Assembly (NCBI GenBank): GCA_018384485.1
Contig: JAHBAE010000056.1
Span: 1 to 34,234, forward strand
Reading direction: 5' to 3'
From: Kiritimatiellia bacterium
GTDB taxonomy: Bacteria; Verrucomicrobiota; Kiritimatiellia; RFP12; UBA1067
Length of the DNA stretch: 34,234 bases
Under the pieces are notes generated by a model that saw only the letters and a program-made list of their open reading frames with translations, searched no databases and was not told the origin of the DNA. A program made the translations under genes and the position numbers. Of this stretch, positions 24,426 through 33,689 are shown in pieces; within the stretch, counting starts at the first letter, position 1, and each line of letters opens with the position of its first letter.

Positions 24426-26618
24426 ATGGGAAAAAAGAAAGAATCAGACGGCGCACAGCCGCCGAGCATGTTTGACAATTTGGACCTTTTTGGTATTGCG
24501 GGTGCTGACAAAGCCGTTGCGCCTCAAGAAGAGGCTCAAAAGAAGTTGTCGCCTTCTGTCGCCGCGCTCACCGGCTCAGGGCCGATGCGCGATCTTTACG
24601 ATTTTAATTTCCGCCAGTATTCGGCATACGTTATCTGCTCGCGCGCGATTCCTGCGCTCGAAGACGGGCTTAAGCCCGTTCAGCGGCGCATAATGCATTC
24701 GCTTTGGGAGGAAGATGACGGCAGGTACACAAAAGTCGCCAATATTGCAGGTCATACGATGAAGTATCATCCGCATGGCGATGCGTCAATCGTCGACGCC
24801 ATAGTTGTCCTTGCAAACAAGTTGTGGGGCGAGGGGCGCGGGTATCTCGTTGACGGACAGGGAAACTACGGCTCTCTCTTCACAGGCATGCCTCACGCTG
24901 CGGCACGGTATATCGAGTGCCGCCTGACGAATCTTGCGCGTGAACATGTGTTCAATCCTAAGACCACTTCGTACATCCCGAACTACGATGGCCGCAAAGA
25001 AGAACCCGTATATCTTCCGGCTAAAATCCCACTTCTTCTGATGCTTGGTGCCGATGGTATCGCCGTAGGTCTTTCCACGGCAGTTCTGCCGCACAATTTC
25101 ATTGAGCTTCTCGAGGCGGAGATTGCGGCCATTCAGAAAAAGCCATTTGAACTTCTGCCTGATTTTCAGCTTGGCGGAATAATGGATGCGAGCGAATATC
25201 AGGACGGCCTCGGAAAAGTTAAAGTCCGCGCGCGCATCGATACTTCCGAGAAGGGCAAACTCGTCATAACGGAGCTTCCCTGGGGCGAGACTACTGATTC
25301 GCTTTCGGAGTCAATCGAGGAAGCGGTTAAAAAGAAAAAAGTGGGCGTGCGCAAGATTCACGATCTTACCAGCGAATCTGTGCGGATAGAGCTTGAGCTT
25401 GCGGCGGGTGCATCTCAGGAAAAGACTGTAACGGCGCTTTACGCTTTCACGAATTGCGAGAAGTCGATTTCTTCCCGCCCGATAGTTCTTGACGGCGGGC
25501 GCCCGAAACTCATGCGAGTTTCGGAGATTCTCCGCGCCAATGTCGACCGCCTTCTTGAGCTTACAAAGAAAGAGCAGGAGATTCGTTTAGGCGAGCTTGA
25601 TGACCTTTACCACGCAAGAACTCTTGACCGCATCTTCATTGAGGAGCGCATCTATAAGCGGATTGAAAAGGAGAAGACGTTCGACGGCGTCAAAGCCGCG
25701 GTCAGGTCCGGGTTTGAGCCTCACATGGCCGAGCTGAGAAGGAAGGTTATCACCGATGAGGATATTGAAAGGCTTCTTAAACTTCAGATCCGCAGAATCT
25801 CGCAGTTTGATATCGACAAAAACCGCAAGGAGATTGAGGAGATTGAGGCCGAGGAGCGCGCCGTGCGCGACAATCTTGCCCATTTAAGGGCGTTTGTCGT
25901 CAAATATCTCAAAGGCATCATCAAGCAGTATCAGAAGAGCTACCCGAGATGCACGGAAATTTCCAAGGGCGCATTCGGCGAGGTGGATGTACGCGCGATT
26001 ACAGCGAGCGAGCTTACTATCAGATGGGACAGGGAAAACCATTACATCGGCTCCGGCATCAAGAATGGCGACGACCTCTTCAAATGCTCTTCGCTCGACG
26101 AGCTTATTCTCGTTTGGAAGAGTGGTCGCTTCCGCAAGGTGCAGCCTGAGGAGAAGATATTCGTTGATAAGGATCTTCTCGCCGTCATGCGCTACAATCA
26201 GGAGAAGGATCGCGAAGCGCTCGATTTCACCTGCGTCTACGAAGAGGGTTCGTACGGGTTTAGCTACATCAAGCGCTTCCGTTTCGGTGGCCTTATCCGC
26301 AATAAGGATTACTTCCTCGCCCCTGAAAAGCCGAAGTCAAAGATTCTTCTTTTCCAGAAAGGCTGTCAGGAAACGTTGTATGTGAAATACAAGCCCGCGA
26401 AGGGTCAGAAGATTCATCAGCAGTATTTCCTTCCTCTTGAATTGGTCGACCGCATAAACCGCGAGACGGGCAAACTCGAAAAGCAGGAGGTCGTGCCGAT
26501 ACGCTCCGCCACGGCAAAAGGGAAGCAGCTGACGACAAAGCCGATTTCGCGCATATCCTTCAGCAAGGGGTCGTGGTGGGATGATGCGGAGGCTCCGTCG
26601 AAAGGTGTTCTTGATTGA
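24426..26618 (+). CDS. parC: DNA topoisomerase IV / gyrase-type subunit A
   Basis: This type IIA topoisomerase A subunit cleaves and religates DNA. The 730-aa product has an N-terminal extension of about 50 residues, the breakage-reunion domain with KPVQRRIMHSL, HPHGDAS (115-121) and the catalytic tyrosine Y162 in AAARYIECRLTN, a coiled-coil tower region (about 400-490), and a short C-terminal part without a GyrA box. That favours ParC or the second-GyrA group over true GyrA. The residue matching the quinolone-contact Ser is Ala120. No parE lies in the window. Start supported only by a weak GAGAAAAG upstream. Confidence 0.88.
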   Translation: MGKKKESDGAQPPSMFDNLDLFGIAGADKAVAPQEEAQKKLSPSVAALTGSGPMRDLYDFNFRQYSAYVICSRAIPALEDGLKPVQRRIMHSLWEEDDGRYTKVANIAGHTMKYHPHGDASIVDAIVVLANKLWGEGRGYLVDGQGNYGSLFTGMPHAAARYIECRLTNLAREHVFNPKTTSYIPNYDGRKEEPVYLPAKIPLLLMLGADGIAVGLSTAVLPHNFIELLEAEIAAIQKKPFELLPDFQLGGIMDASEYQDGLGKVKVRARIDTSEKGKLVITELPWGETTDSLSESIEEAVKKKKVGVRKIHDLTSESVRIELELAAGASQEKTVTALYAFTNCEKSISSRPIVLDGGRPKLMRVSEILRANVDRLLELTKKEQEIRLGELDDLYHARTLDRIFIEERIYKRIEKEKTFDGVKAAVRSGFEPHMAELRRKVITDEDIERLLKLQIRRISQFDIDKNRKEIEEIEAEERAVRDNLAHLRAFVVKYLKGIIKQYQKSYPRCTEISKGAFGEVDVRAITASELTIRWDRENHYIGSGIKNGDDLFKCSSLDELILVWKSGRFRKVQPEEKIFVDKDLLAVMRYNQEKDREALDFTCVYEEGSYGFSYIKRFRFGGLIRNKDYFLAPEKPKSKILLFQKGCQETLYVKYKPAKGQKIHQQYFLPLELVDRINRETGKLEKQEVVPIRSATAKGKQLTTKPISRISFSKGSWWDDAEAPSKGVLD

Positions 26619-26639
26619 TGTTTCTCAAGGGGAGGATTT

Positions 26640-27347
26640 ATGCCGGCTGAGGATTTAAGAACGACAGTTGTTATACCGACGTACGACGAGCGTGAAAATG
26701 TGGAGCGGATGGCCAAAGCCGTTCTTTCAGTGCCGGGCGTCAAACTCCTCTTTGTCGACGACAACTCTCCTGACGGAACCGGCGAGATAATCGATTCCAT
26801 CGCCGCTCGCGATGAGCGCGTCTCATGCCTTCATCGCGCAGGAAAGGAAGGGCTTGGGCGCGCTTATGTCGCAGGTTTTGCGGCGGCGCTTGAAGACGGC
26901 GCCGAGAAGGTAATCCAGATGGATTGCGATTTCTCCCACAATCCGGAAGATATTTCGCGCCTCATCAGTGAGGATGCGGAGCTTGTGATAGGCTCGCGCT
27001 ATGTGTCTGGCGGCGATACGCCGGGATGGCCGTTCAAGCGCAGGCTCATTTCGCGCTGTGGCGGAATTTTCATCCGCACGGTAACGGGGATGCCTCTCAG
27101 AGATCCGACGGGCGGCTTTAAGTGCTGGCGCGCTGAAACGCTCCGCAAAATAGATTTTGCTTCAGTCGCCTCTGCAGGTTATTCTTTTCAGCTTGAGATG
27201 AATCACCGCGCTTGGAAGCGGGGCTGTTCGATAAAAGAGATTCCGATCGTCTTTACCGACCGAGCGGCAGGATATTCGAAAATTTCTGCCAACATCGCAG
27301 TAGAATCTATTAAGATAGCACTGAAACTGCGCTTTGAAAGAAAATGA
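26640..27347 (+). CDS. Polyprenol monophosphomannose synthase-like GT2 glycosyltransferase
   Basis: DPM1-type GT2 enzymes move mannose or glucose from a nucleotide sugar to a polyprenyl phosphate. The 235-aa product has VVIPTYDERENV, FVDDNSPDGTGEII, the metal motif QMDCDFSHNPEDI, IGSRYVSGGDTPGWPF and RDPTGGFKCWR, all DPM1-like. No C-terminal membrane helices are present, as in soluble-type synthases. AAGGGGAGG gives a strong ribosome binding site. Its stop overlaps tadA by 4 nt. It could feed a periplasmic glycan or protein glycosylation pathway; whether it makes mannose or glucose carriers is unresolved. Confidence 0.85.
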   Translation: MPAEDLRTTVVIPTYDERENVERMAKAVLSVPGVKLLFVDDNSPDGTGEIIDSIAARDERVSCLHRAGKEGLGRAYVAGFAAALEDGAEKVIQMDCDFSHNPEDISRLISEDAELVIGSRYVSGGDTPGWPFKRRLISRCGGIFIRTVTGMPLRDPTGGFKCWRAETLRKIDFASVASAGYSFQLEMNHRAWKRGCSIKEIPIVFTDRAAGYSKISANIAVESIKIALKLRFERK

Positions 27348-27880
27348 CGGAGCAAGGAGAGATGCCTACTGAGGAAGAGCTTTTTGACGAATATTTTATG
27401 CGTATCGCTCTCGAGGAAGCGCGTAAGGCCGTCAAAGAGGGAGAGGTGCCCGCTGGATGTGTGATTGTAGATGCCTCCACCGCTTTCCCTTCAGATCCTT
27501 CATCTGCGCGCATTCTCGCCGTAACCCACAATAGAACTGAAACTCTCGCCAACGCCACTTCTCACGCTGAAATGCTTGCCATATCTGAGGCGTCCGAAAA
27601 GTTAGGCGCCTGGCGGCTTTGCAATACTCGGATTTATGTCACGAAAGAGCCGTGTCCGATGTGCGCCGGGGCAATTATTCTTGCGCGCATTGGAAGCGTC
27701 GTCTGGGGCGTTTCCGATCCCAAGCGCGGCGGCGGCACAGAATTTGGAATTTTCAGACATCCTGGCATAAATCATCATCCCGAGATTATTACGGGAGTAT
27801 TGGAGGAGGAGTCGAGAGAAGTTCTGGTGGATTTCTTTCGTTCCCGCCGTGCAGTGAAGGACAAGGAGAAAGAGATATGA
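27344..27880 (+). CDS. tadA: tRNA-specific adenosine deaminase
   Basis: TadA converts adenosine-34 of tRNA-Arg(ACG) to inosine. The 178-aa product has the zinc motifs SHAEMLAI and EPCPMCAGAIILARI, with the proton-shuttle Glu in HAE. The strand region before THNRTE carries a longer loop (DASTAFPSDPSSARI) than the usual short turn. A late ATG at 27362 has AAGGAG too close, so the start overlapping the upstream stop is kept. gmk overlaps its stop by 4 nt. A guanine-deaminase-like activity is less likely given the motif set. Confidence 0.87.
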   Translation: MTEQGEMPTEEELFDEYFMRIALEEARKAVKEGEVPAGCVIVDASTAFPSDPSSARILAVTHNRTETLANATSHAEMLAISEASEKLGAWRLCNTRIYVTKEPCPMCAGAIILARIGSVVWGVSDPKRGGGTEFGIFRHPGINHHPEIITGVLEEESREVLVDFFRSRRAVKDKEKEI

Positions 27881-28476
27881 AAACGAAACCATTATTCATT
27901 GTTATATCGGCACCGTCCGGCTGCGGAAAGAGCACGCTTATAGATATGCTCCTGCAGCAGTATTTCGACATCGAGTATTCCATTTCCTGCACCACGCGCG
28001 CGCCTCGCGGCGAAGAAGAGGATGGGCTTGATTACCACTTCAAGACGAAAGAGCGTTTTGAGGAGCTTGTCGCTCAAGATGCGTTTCTTGAGTATGCGTG
28101 TGTGCACGGCAATTATTACGGCACTCTGCGCGAGCCCATTGAAGACGCTCTCGCTCACGGAAGTTCCGTCATTCTTGATATCGATGTTCAGGGCGCTGCC
28201 AAGGTGCGCGAACGCGTGCGTGCGCTTCCCGATACCGATCCGATGAAAATCGGGTATGTCGATATCTTTATTACGCCTCCCTCGATGGAGGAGCTTCGTG
28301 ACCGACTCGTCGGCAGAGGCACCGACTCCGCGGCGGAAATCGAGAAGCGTCTCGCGAATGCCGAAGGCGAAATGGAGAAAGCTGGCGAGTATATGTTCCA
28401 GGTGACAAACGATGACCTTGGCATGGCTTACCGTAGGCTCTGTGATTTGATAGATGCCCTTTCGGGCCGCATGTGA
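27877..28476 (+). CDS. gmk: Guanylate kinase
   Basis: Gmk phosphorylates GMP to GDP. The ORF track starts at 27619 inside tadA; the true start is the ATG at 27877, overlapping the tadA stop, with AAGGAG 8 nt upstream. The 199-aa product has the P-loop SAPSGCGKST, the GMP-binding SCTTRAPRGEEEDGLDYHF, LEYACVHGNYYGT and ILDIDVQGA, all normal. Length matches the family. The next gene begins 13 nt after its stop. Confidence 0.95.
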   Translation: MKTKPLFIVISAPSGCGKSTLIDMLLQQYFDIEYSISCTTRAPRGEEEDGLDYHFKTKERFEELVAQDAFLEYACVHGNYYGTLREPIEDALAHGSSVILDIDVQGAAKVRERVRALPDTDPMKIGYVDIFITPPSMEELRDRLVGRGTDSAAEIEKRLANAEGEMEKAGEYMFQVTNDDLGMAYRRLCDLIDALSGRM

Positions 28477-28489
28477 AACGGAGAGTGAC

Positions 28490-29641
28490 ATGAAGCATTT
28501 GACTTATGCCATGGTCGGAGGGGCGAGAGGCTCTTTTATCGGCCCGGTGCACCGGATGGCGCTCAGGCTTGACGATTTGGCCCGTCTTACGGCCGGTTGC
28601 TTCTCGCGCAACAAGGTGACTAACGCCGCGAGCGCAGAGAAGTTTTCAGTAGATCCTTCGCGTGTCTATCACGATTGGCGCAGTCTTATAGCGGCGGAAG
28701 CGGGCAAGGTCGATTTCCTGACAATATGTACCACGAATGAATCGCATTATGAAATAGCCAAGGCGGCTCTTGAGGCGGGGATGGATGTTTTTTGCGAGAA
28801 GCCTCTTTCGCTTTCTCTTGCGGAGGCGGAGGAACTTTCGAGTATCGCTCGTCGCCGCCGTCGTATCCTCGGCGTGCCGTTTACTTATGTCGGCTTTCCG
28901 ATGGTAAAGCTCGCGCGCGATCTTGTGCGCCGCGGAGAGCTCGGCAAAATCGACAAAGTCGTAATGGAATATTCCCAAGGCTCTTTCCGCAAGGTTGATC
29001 CCGCAAAAGCGCTGGAGTTTTCACGCTCGTGGAAGCTGGATCCTAAAGTTGCAGGTCCGAGCTGCGTCGTAGCCGATATCGGGGTGCACGCGTTTACGCT
29101 TGTCGAATATGTGACGGGGCTGGAAACGAAGTCCGTTCTTTCCGATCTTTCTTCGTTCTCAGCAAACACTAAGTTGGAAGACGACGCATCAATCCTCATG
29201 CGCCTTGGCGCGGCGGCGGGGCTTCCTCAGGCGCGCAAGATAACGGCGAAAGCCGTTCTCAATGTTTCAAAGGTTGCGACAGGCGAAGAAAACGGAGTGA
29301 GGCTAAGAGTGTACGGCGAGAAAGCTTCCTTGTATTGGGATCAGGAGTCTCCAAATTATCTCACGGTGAAATATCCTTTCCGTCCCGATGCGGTGTATAA
29401 ACGGAAGGCTCCGTATATTGCCGACGTGTCGCAGTCGTCCGTACGCTCTTCGCGCATTCCTGCCGGCCATCACGAAGGTTTCATTGAGGCGCTCGCCAAC
29501 ATATACTGCGAGTTTGTTGCGGCCGTCGTTTCCCGCCGCTCCTGTGATTTTCCCGGCCCGCGCGAAGGAGTGCGCTCGATGCGGTTTGTCGAGGCGGTTC
29601 TTGAATCTTATCGCAATTCAAGCGCGTGGACCGCGCTTTGA
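28490..29641 (+). CDS. Gfo/Idh/MocA family oxidoreductase
   Basis: The ORF track begins at 28454 within gmk; the ATG at 28490 with ACGGAGAG upstream gives the correct Rossmann N-terminus (YAMVGGARGSFIGPVHR). The 383-aa product has ICTTNESHYEIAKAALEAG, the conserved CEKPLSLS lysine motif, and the C-terminal half with VADIGVHAFTLVEYVTG, whose Asp/His are typical active-site residues. It is predicted to oxidise a sugar or cyclitol with NAD(P). Being next to GH127, it may process the released sugar, but this is contextual. It is unlike the 12674 paralogue in lacking the Cys insert. Confidence 0.85.
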   Translation: MKHLTYAMVGGARGSFIGPVHRMALRLDDLARLTAGCFSRNKVTNAASAEKFSVDPSRVYHDWRSLIAAEAGKVDFLTICTTNESHYEIAKAALEAGMDVFCEKPLSLSLAEAEELSSIARRRRRILGVPFTYVGFPMVKLARDLVRRGELGKIDKVVMEYSQGSFRKVDPAKALEFSRSWKLDPKVAGPSCVVADIGVHAFTLVEYVTGLETKSVLSDLSSFSANTKLEDDASILMRLGAAAGLPQARKITAKAVLNVSKVATGEENGVRLRVYGEKASLYWDQESPNYLTVKYPFRPDAVYKRKAPYIADVSQSSVRSSRIPAGHHEGFIEALANIYCEFVAAVVSRRSCDFPGPREGVRSMRFVEAVLESYRNSSAWTAL

Positions 29642-29674
29642 AAGGTAAATACATAAAAAAGGAAGGAGATCAAA

Positions 29675-31567
29675 ATGAAGAGTGTTGCAACAGTTACGTT
29701 TTTTCTGAGTCTGCCTTTTATCGTAGAGGCGTCAGAAATGGTCAAGCTTAAAGGTTATCTCGGAGAGCGTCTTGACGCGATGATCGAGAAGAGTGTCGTT
29801 AGAACGGATGTTGATTATCTGACGGTTCAGTTTTCTGCTGATGCCGATACGCGCCAGTGGTGGCAGACGGAATTCTGGGGCAAGTGGATGCATTCGTCCG
29901 TGCCTTACGCCTCCTACGTCCGCTCGCCGCGTCTTAATGCTTCAATTGAGCGAAGCGTTTCCGATATAATTTCATATCAAAGGCCTTCTGGGTATATTGG
30001 AAATTATAAAGACGAGGCGCGTTGCGATCGCGGCTGGGACGTCTGGGGCATGAAGTATACGATGATGGGCCTTATGTTTTACAGCGATGGAGCCAAGGAT
30101 CCTGAAAAAAAGGAAAAAGCCCTTGATGCATGCTGCAAACTTTGTGATTACGTAATAGGAGAATTAGGGCCGAACGGAAGACGTAAGCGCAATATCTGGC
30201 ATACAGGTTCGTGGTCCGGTATGGCGAGCTGCTCTATTCTCGAGCCTGTCGTATGGCTCTATCGCCGCACGAAAGAGCAGAAATATCTTTCGTTCGCTTC
30301 ATACCTCGTCAAATGCATGACGGAAGAGCCCGACGGGCCGAGGCTAGTCGATTTAGCTCTTAAGAAAATTCCGTTTGCCAAGCGCACAGGCATAGGGCAT
30401 AATTTCACGCCCGGCAAAGATTGGGATTATCTCGGAAAGTGCGGAAGGGCGAAAGCGTATGAGATGATGAGCTGTTATCAGGGGCTCCTCGAATATGCCG
30501 AGGAAGTTAAAGGATGCGACAATCTCCGTGAGGCCGCGCTCTTGACGGCTAAGGCTATTGTCAAGGATGAGATAAATCTGGCGGGCGGCGCCACCAGCTT
30601 GGAGCAGTGGCACGAAGGCGCTAAAAAGCAGCATCTTCCATATAAGCACCAGCAGGAGACTTGCGTCACGACCACATGGATGCGTTTTTGTCAGAAACTT
30701 CTTGAGGTCACCGACGATCCGCAATGGGCAGATCAGATCGAGCGTTCCTTCTACAATGCGTATTTAGCTTCGCTTGAAGCGGACGGCTCCGAGTTCGCCG
30801 CCTACACCCCCCTTACGGGAAGCCGTTATCATGGGCATCACCATTGCAGGATGCACGCGAGCTGCTGCGATGCGAACGGGCCGCGCGGCTTCCTCTGTTT
30901 CCTTTACGATTTCTTCCGCGTCAAGAACGATGTCGCTACGTTCAATTTCTATTCGTCTGCGCTGGCAAAAGGGAAACTCTCAAACGGCAAGAACGTTTCG
31001 TTTGAAATGTACTCTCTTTATCCGCGCAACGGATATGTGCGCATCGTAAGCAGAACTGCGCTCGCAGGGTCGTTTCCGATGAGGCTACGCATCCCCGCGT
31101 GGTGCAATTCCGCAACCGTAAAGCTTAACGGCGTCTCGGCGGGCGCGGCAAAGGGCGGCACTTACTTTACCATTCCTTCTCGTGAATGGACTCATGGTGA
31201 TGTTGTTGAGATTAAGTTTTCAATGGAGGTTGTCTCACACATCGTTGACAAGCACGTCGCCTTTACATATGGGCCTATTCTTCTTGCGCGCGACAGCCGT
31301 TTTGGCGACGGCGACATTGCCGAGGTCATGCGGTGCGAGTTTGAGGACAAAGGCATCGTAAAGAGTTTCACGCCGGTGCGCACGACAGGCGATGATTTTT
31401 GGATGCTCTTTTCAGCCGTTCTTCCTCTTGGCTCGCACGATGAAAATCCAGAAGGGCAGCTTCCCACGGCCGTCACTTTCTGCGATTACGCCTCTGCGGG
31501 CAATACGTGGAATCGCAAGGACTATTACCGCACATGGTTCCCGCTTGAACAGAATGATTTGTTTTAA
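29675..31567 (+). CDS. Glycoside hydrolase family 127 (beta-L-arabinofuranosidase type), secreted
   Basis: GH127 (DUF1680) enzymes release beta-linked L-arabinofuranose using a Zn-bound cysteine nucleophile. The 630-aa product has an N-terminal signal (KSVATVTFFLSLPFIVEA), an alpha/alpha barrel and C-terminal beta-sandwiches. The Glu-Cys3 zinc set is visible: E328 and C330 in QETCVTTTW, C397 and C398 in ASCCDANGPRG, spaced much like the characterised E338/C340/C417/C418 of Bifidobacterium. The CC is followed by DAN rather than the common PPN. GGAAGGAG precedes the ATG. Substrate could be plant arabinan or glycoprotein side chains; related families have other sugars. Confidence 0.85.
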   Translation: MKSVATVTFFLSLPFIVEASEMVKLKGYLGERLDAMIEKSVVRTDVDYLTVQFSADADTRQWWQTEFWGKWMHSSVPYASYVRSPRLNASIERSVSDIISYQRPSGYIGNYKDEARCDRGWDVWGMKYTMMGLMFYSDGAKDPEKKEKALDACCKLCDYVIGELGPNGRRKRNIWHTGSWSGMASCSILEPVVWLYRRTKEQKYLSFASYLVKCMTEEPDGPRLVDLALKKIPFAKRTGIGHNFTPGKDWDYLGKCGRAKAYEMMSCYQGLLEYAEEVKGCDNLREAALLTAKAIVKDEINLAGGATSLEQWHEGAKKQHLPYKHQQETCVTTTWMRFCQKLLEVTDDPQWADQIERSFYNAYLASLEADGSEFAAYTPLTGSRYHGHHHCRMHASCCDANGPRGFLCFLYDFFRVKNDVATFNFYSSALAKGKLSNGKNVSFEMYSLYPRNGYVRIVSRTALAGSFPMRLRIPAWCNSATVKLNGVSAGAAKGGTYFTIPSREWTHGDVVEIKFSMEVVSHIVDKHVAFTYGPILLARDSRFGDGDIAEVMRCEFEDKGIVKSFTPVRTTGDDFWMLFSAVLPLGSHDENPEGQLPTAVTFCDYASAGNTWNRKDYYRTWFPLEQNDLF

Positions 31568-31585
31568 AGGCGGGGTGAGGCAGGG

Positions 31586-32527
31586 ATGATTCAAAAGCCT
31601 ATTTCCCGTGAGGAAGGCGAGTCGTCTCGTCTAAAGGGGGCGCTTGCGATTACTGCAAGCGCTCTCGGCTTTGCCGGTATGGCCGCGTGTGTGCGCCTTG
31701 CCGATGATTTCGGCGGCGAAATTTCAAGTTTTCAGAAAAGTTTTTTCAGAAATATCGTCGCCCTTGTCGTTGCGCTCGTGGTTTTTCTGCGCTCTTCGTT
31801 CGCTTCGAGGATTTCCGCAGGCGTTGAGCTCGGCAGGCTCTTTTCTTCTCCCGCGTCCACGCTTATTCTTTTACTGCGCTCGGTTCTCGGGACGTGCGGA
31901 ATTTTTGCGAATTTCTACGCGCTTTCAAAAGTGTCGATCGCCGATTGTCAGACTCTCAATAAAACGGCGCCTTTTTTTACTGTCCTCTTCGCCTGGTTTT
32001 TCCTCGGTGAGAAGGCGTCGAGGAGAGGAATGTGCGCTCTTGCCGTAGCTTTTTCAGGTGTTCTCTTTGTTGCGAAGCCTGCGTTCGCCGGAGTTTATTC
32101 TTTCCCTCTTCTTATCGCTCTTTCAGGAGGCGCTTTTGCGGGTGGCGCCTATGCGGCGGTTAGGGCTCTTAAGCACCGCAATATTAACTCCTCTCTGATC
32201 GTTCTTTTTTTCAGCGCGTTTTCTTCGCTTGCTTCCATTCCTTTCATCGCATTTGATTTCGCCCCGATGACATTGATGCAGGTTCTCATCCTTGTTGCCG
32301 CAGGCTCCTTCGCCGCGCTCGGGCAGTTCGGCCTTACTATGGCGTACGGATATTCTGCGCCCCGTGATATTGCGGTGTACGACTATTCAAATATTCTTTT
32401 TACGGCGGCTTTCGGCTTGATGCTCTTTGGCCAAGTTCCGGACATTTTCTCAATTGTCGGTTTCGCGCTTATTCTTACGGCTGTCTTGATTCTCAATTCA
32501 AAGGGAGGCAAGAAGAGTGTCGCGTGA
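31586..32527 (+). CDS. EamA/DMT-superfamily transporter (10 TM)
   Basis: Drug/metabolite-type transporters move small metabolites across the inner membrane. The 313-aa product contains two EamA repeats totalling ten hydrophobic helices; the first repeat ends with SIADCQTLNKTAPFFTVLFAWFFLGEK, the classic EamA signature with the terminal GEK, and the second with YDYSNILFTAAFGLMLFGQ. Substrate is unknown. It follows GH127 by 18 nt, so it may export or import a compound related to that pathway. The downstream gene overlaps its end by 11 nt. Confidence 0.85.
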   Translation: MIQKPISREEGESSRLKGALAITASALGFAGMAACVRLADDFGGEISSFQKSFFRNIVALVVALVVFLRSSFASRISAGVELGRLFSSPASTLILLLRSVLGTCGIFANFYALSKVSIADCQTLNKTAPFFTVLFAWFFLGEKASRRGMCALAVAFSGVLFVAKPAFAGVYSFPLLIALSGGAFAGGAYAAVRALKHRNINSSLIVLFFSAFSSLASIPFIAFDFAPMTLMQVLILVAAGSFAALGQFGLTMAYGYSAPRDIAVYDYSNILFTAAFGLMLFGQVPDIFSIVGFALILTAVLILNSKGGKKSVA

Positions 32528-33689
32528 AGGATGTAGAGTCTTAGCTTTCGTTTTCGCGCTCTTTTTCTCTTATGTCACGGCATTCGCCGCGCCGCGCCTC
32601 GCTGTGCCGAAAGACGGTTTTGAGCTCGGCGAAATTCCTGCTGGAGTGCAGACTTCAAAGACGATTGAGCTGAAAAATCTCTCAAAGTCTCCTCTCTGTA
32701 TTTTTAAGGTAAGAGCGTGCTGCGGAGCTAAGGCAACGCTCTCGTCTATGCGCATCGAGCCTTCATCTTCCGCTAAACTTACACTTTCTCTCAAGCCGTC
32801 AGTTCCGGGGCTCATCACTAAGCAAGTTGAAATTGTCTGTGACGACGGCGAAAATTCAGTTGTCGTAATCCCCGTGACAGGTGAAGCGGTTGAAGTTTAT
32901 AGCGAAAATTTAGCTTCTCATTGGACAGTCCTTACAGTTCTTTCCGCTGGTTTCGCCGACGGGTTCAATCCTTGCGCGTTTTCAATTGTCATTGCTCTTG
33001 CCGGTATTCTTGCCGCAGGAGGGCGCACGAAGAAGGGGCGTCTTTTAGGCGGCATTGCATTTTCTTTAGCTTCATTTCTCACCTACATGGCGATGGGAGT
33101 AGGGCTGATGAGCGCCTTGCGCGCAATGGATGAAATGCGAATTGCGCATGATGTTTTTATGGCGGCGCTTTCAACTCTTCTTTTCATTCTCGCTTTCTTG
33201 AGCGTAAGAGATGCGTTCCGCTACCGCCGACTGAAAGAGCCATCCGCCATTTTTCTTCAACTCCCCGATTGCGTAAAAAGGCTCATCCGATCTGTTGCAG
33301 AGGCAAGTTGGAGCGGCTCTGCCGTAGTGGCATCAGGCTTCTTTTGCGGTTTTGCTGTTACTCTTCTTGATTCGCTTTGCACGGGGCAGATATACGTTCC
33401 CGTTCTTGCCCTTATCTCACGCGAGAGCGGCGGGGGCGTTCGTCCGTTCGCGCTTCTTGCTCTTTATAATTTAGCTTTCATCGCTCCCTTGATAACTCTA
33501 TTTGTTCTTGCCGCTTCAGGGGCCTCTTCCGACAGGCTGGCGCATTGGTCTAAACGCAATGTATTCCCGTCGAAGATTGCCATGGCTTTTGTATTCGTCA
33601 TTCTCGGAGCGTTGATTATGCCGCGGTTTGGAGGTTTTCTCGCTAAAATTGTCGGTGATGTTTTCGCACGGCGTGTTATCGGAGTTTGA
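32517..33689 (+). CDS. DUF1573 domain fused to CcdA/DsbD-like membrane protein
   Basis: The 390-aa product starts at a GTG inside the EamA gene, with GGGAGG about 10 nt upstream. A signal peptide (LAFVFALFFSYVTAFA) leads to a DUF1573 Ig-like domain (about 27-125; FELGEIPAGVQTSKTIELKN), then a membrane domain of about six helices with GFADGFNPCAFSIVIAL (C153) and LLDSLCTGQIYVPVL (C288). These paired cysteines match the thiol-exchange pair of CcdA/DsbD electron transporters. It is probably a redox carrier passing electrons to the periplasm, with the DUF1573 part as an external partner domain. The fusion and specific target are unverified. Confidence 0.78.
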   Translation: MSREGCRVLAFVFALFFSYVTAFAAPRLAVPKDGFELGEIPAGVQTSKTIELKNLSKSPLCIFKVRACCGAKATLSSMRIEPSSSAKLTLSLKPSVPGLITKQVEIVCDDGENSVVVIPVTGEAVEVYSENLASHWTVLTVLSAGFADGFNPCAFSIVIALAGILAAGGRTKKGRLLGGIAFSLASFLTYMAMGVGLMSALRAMDEMRIAHDVFMAALSTLLFILAFLSVRDAFRYRRLKEPSAIFLQLPDCVKRLIRSVAEASWSGSAVVASGFFCGFAVTLLDSLCTGQIYVPVLALISRESGGGVRPFALLALYNLAFIAPLITLFVLAASGASSDRLAHWSKRNVFPSKIAMAFVFVILGALIMPRFGGFLAKIVGDVFARRVIGV

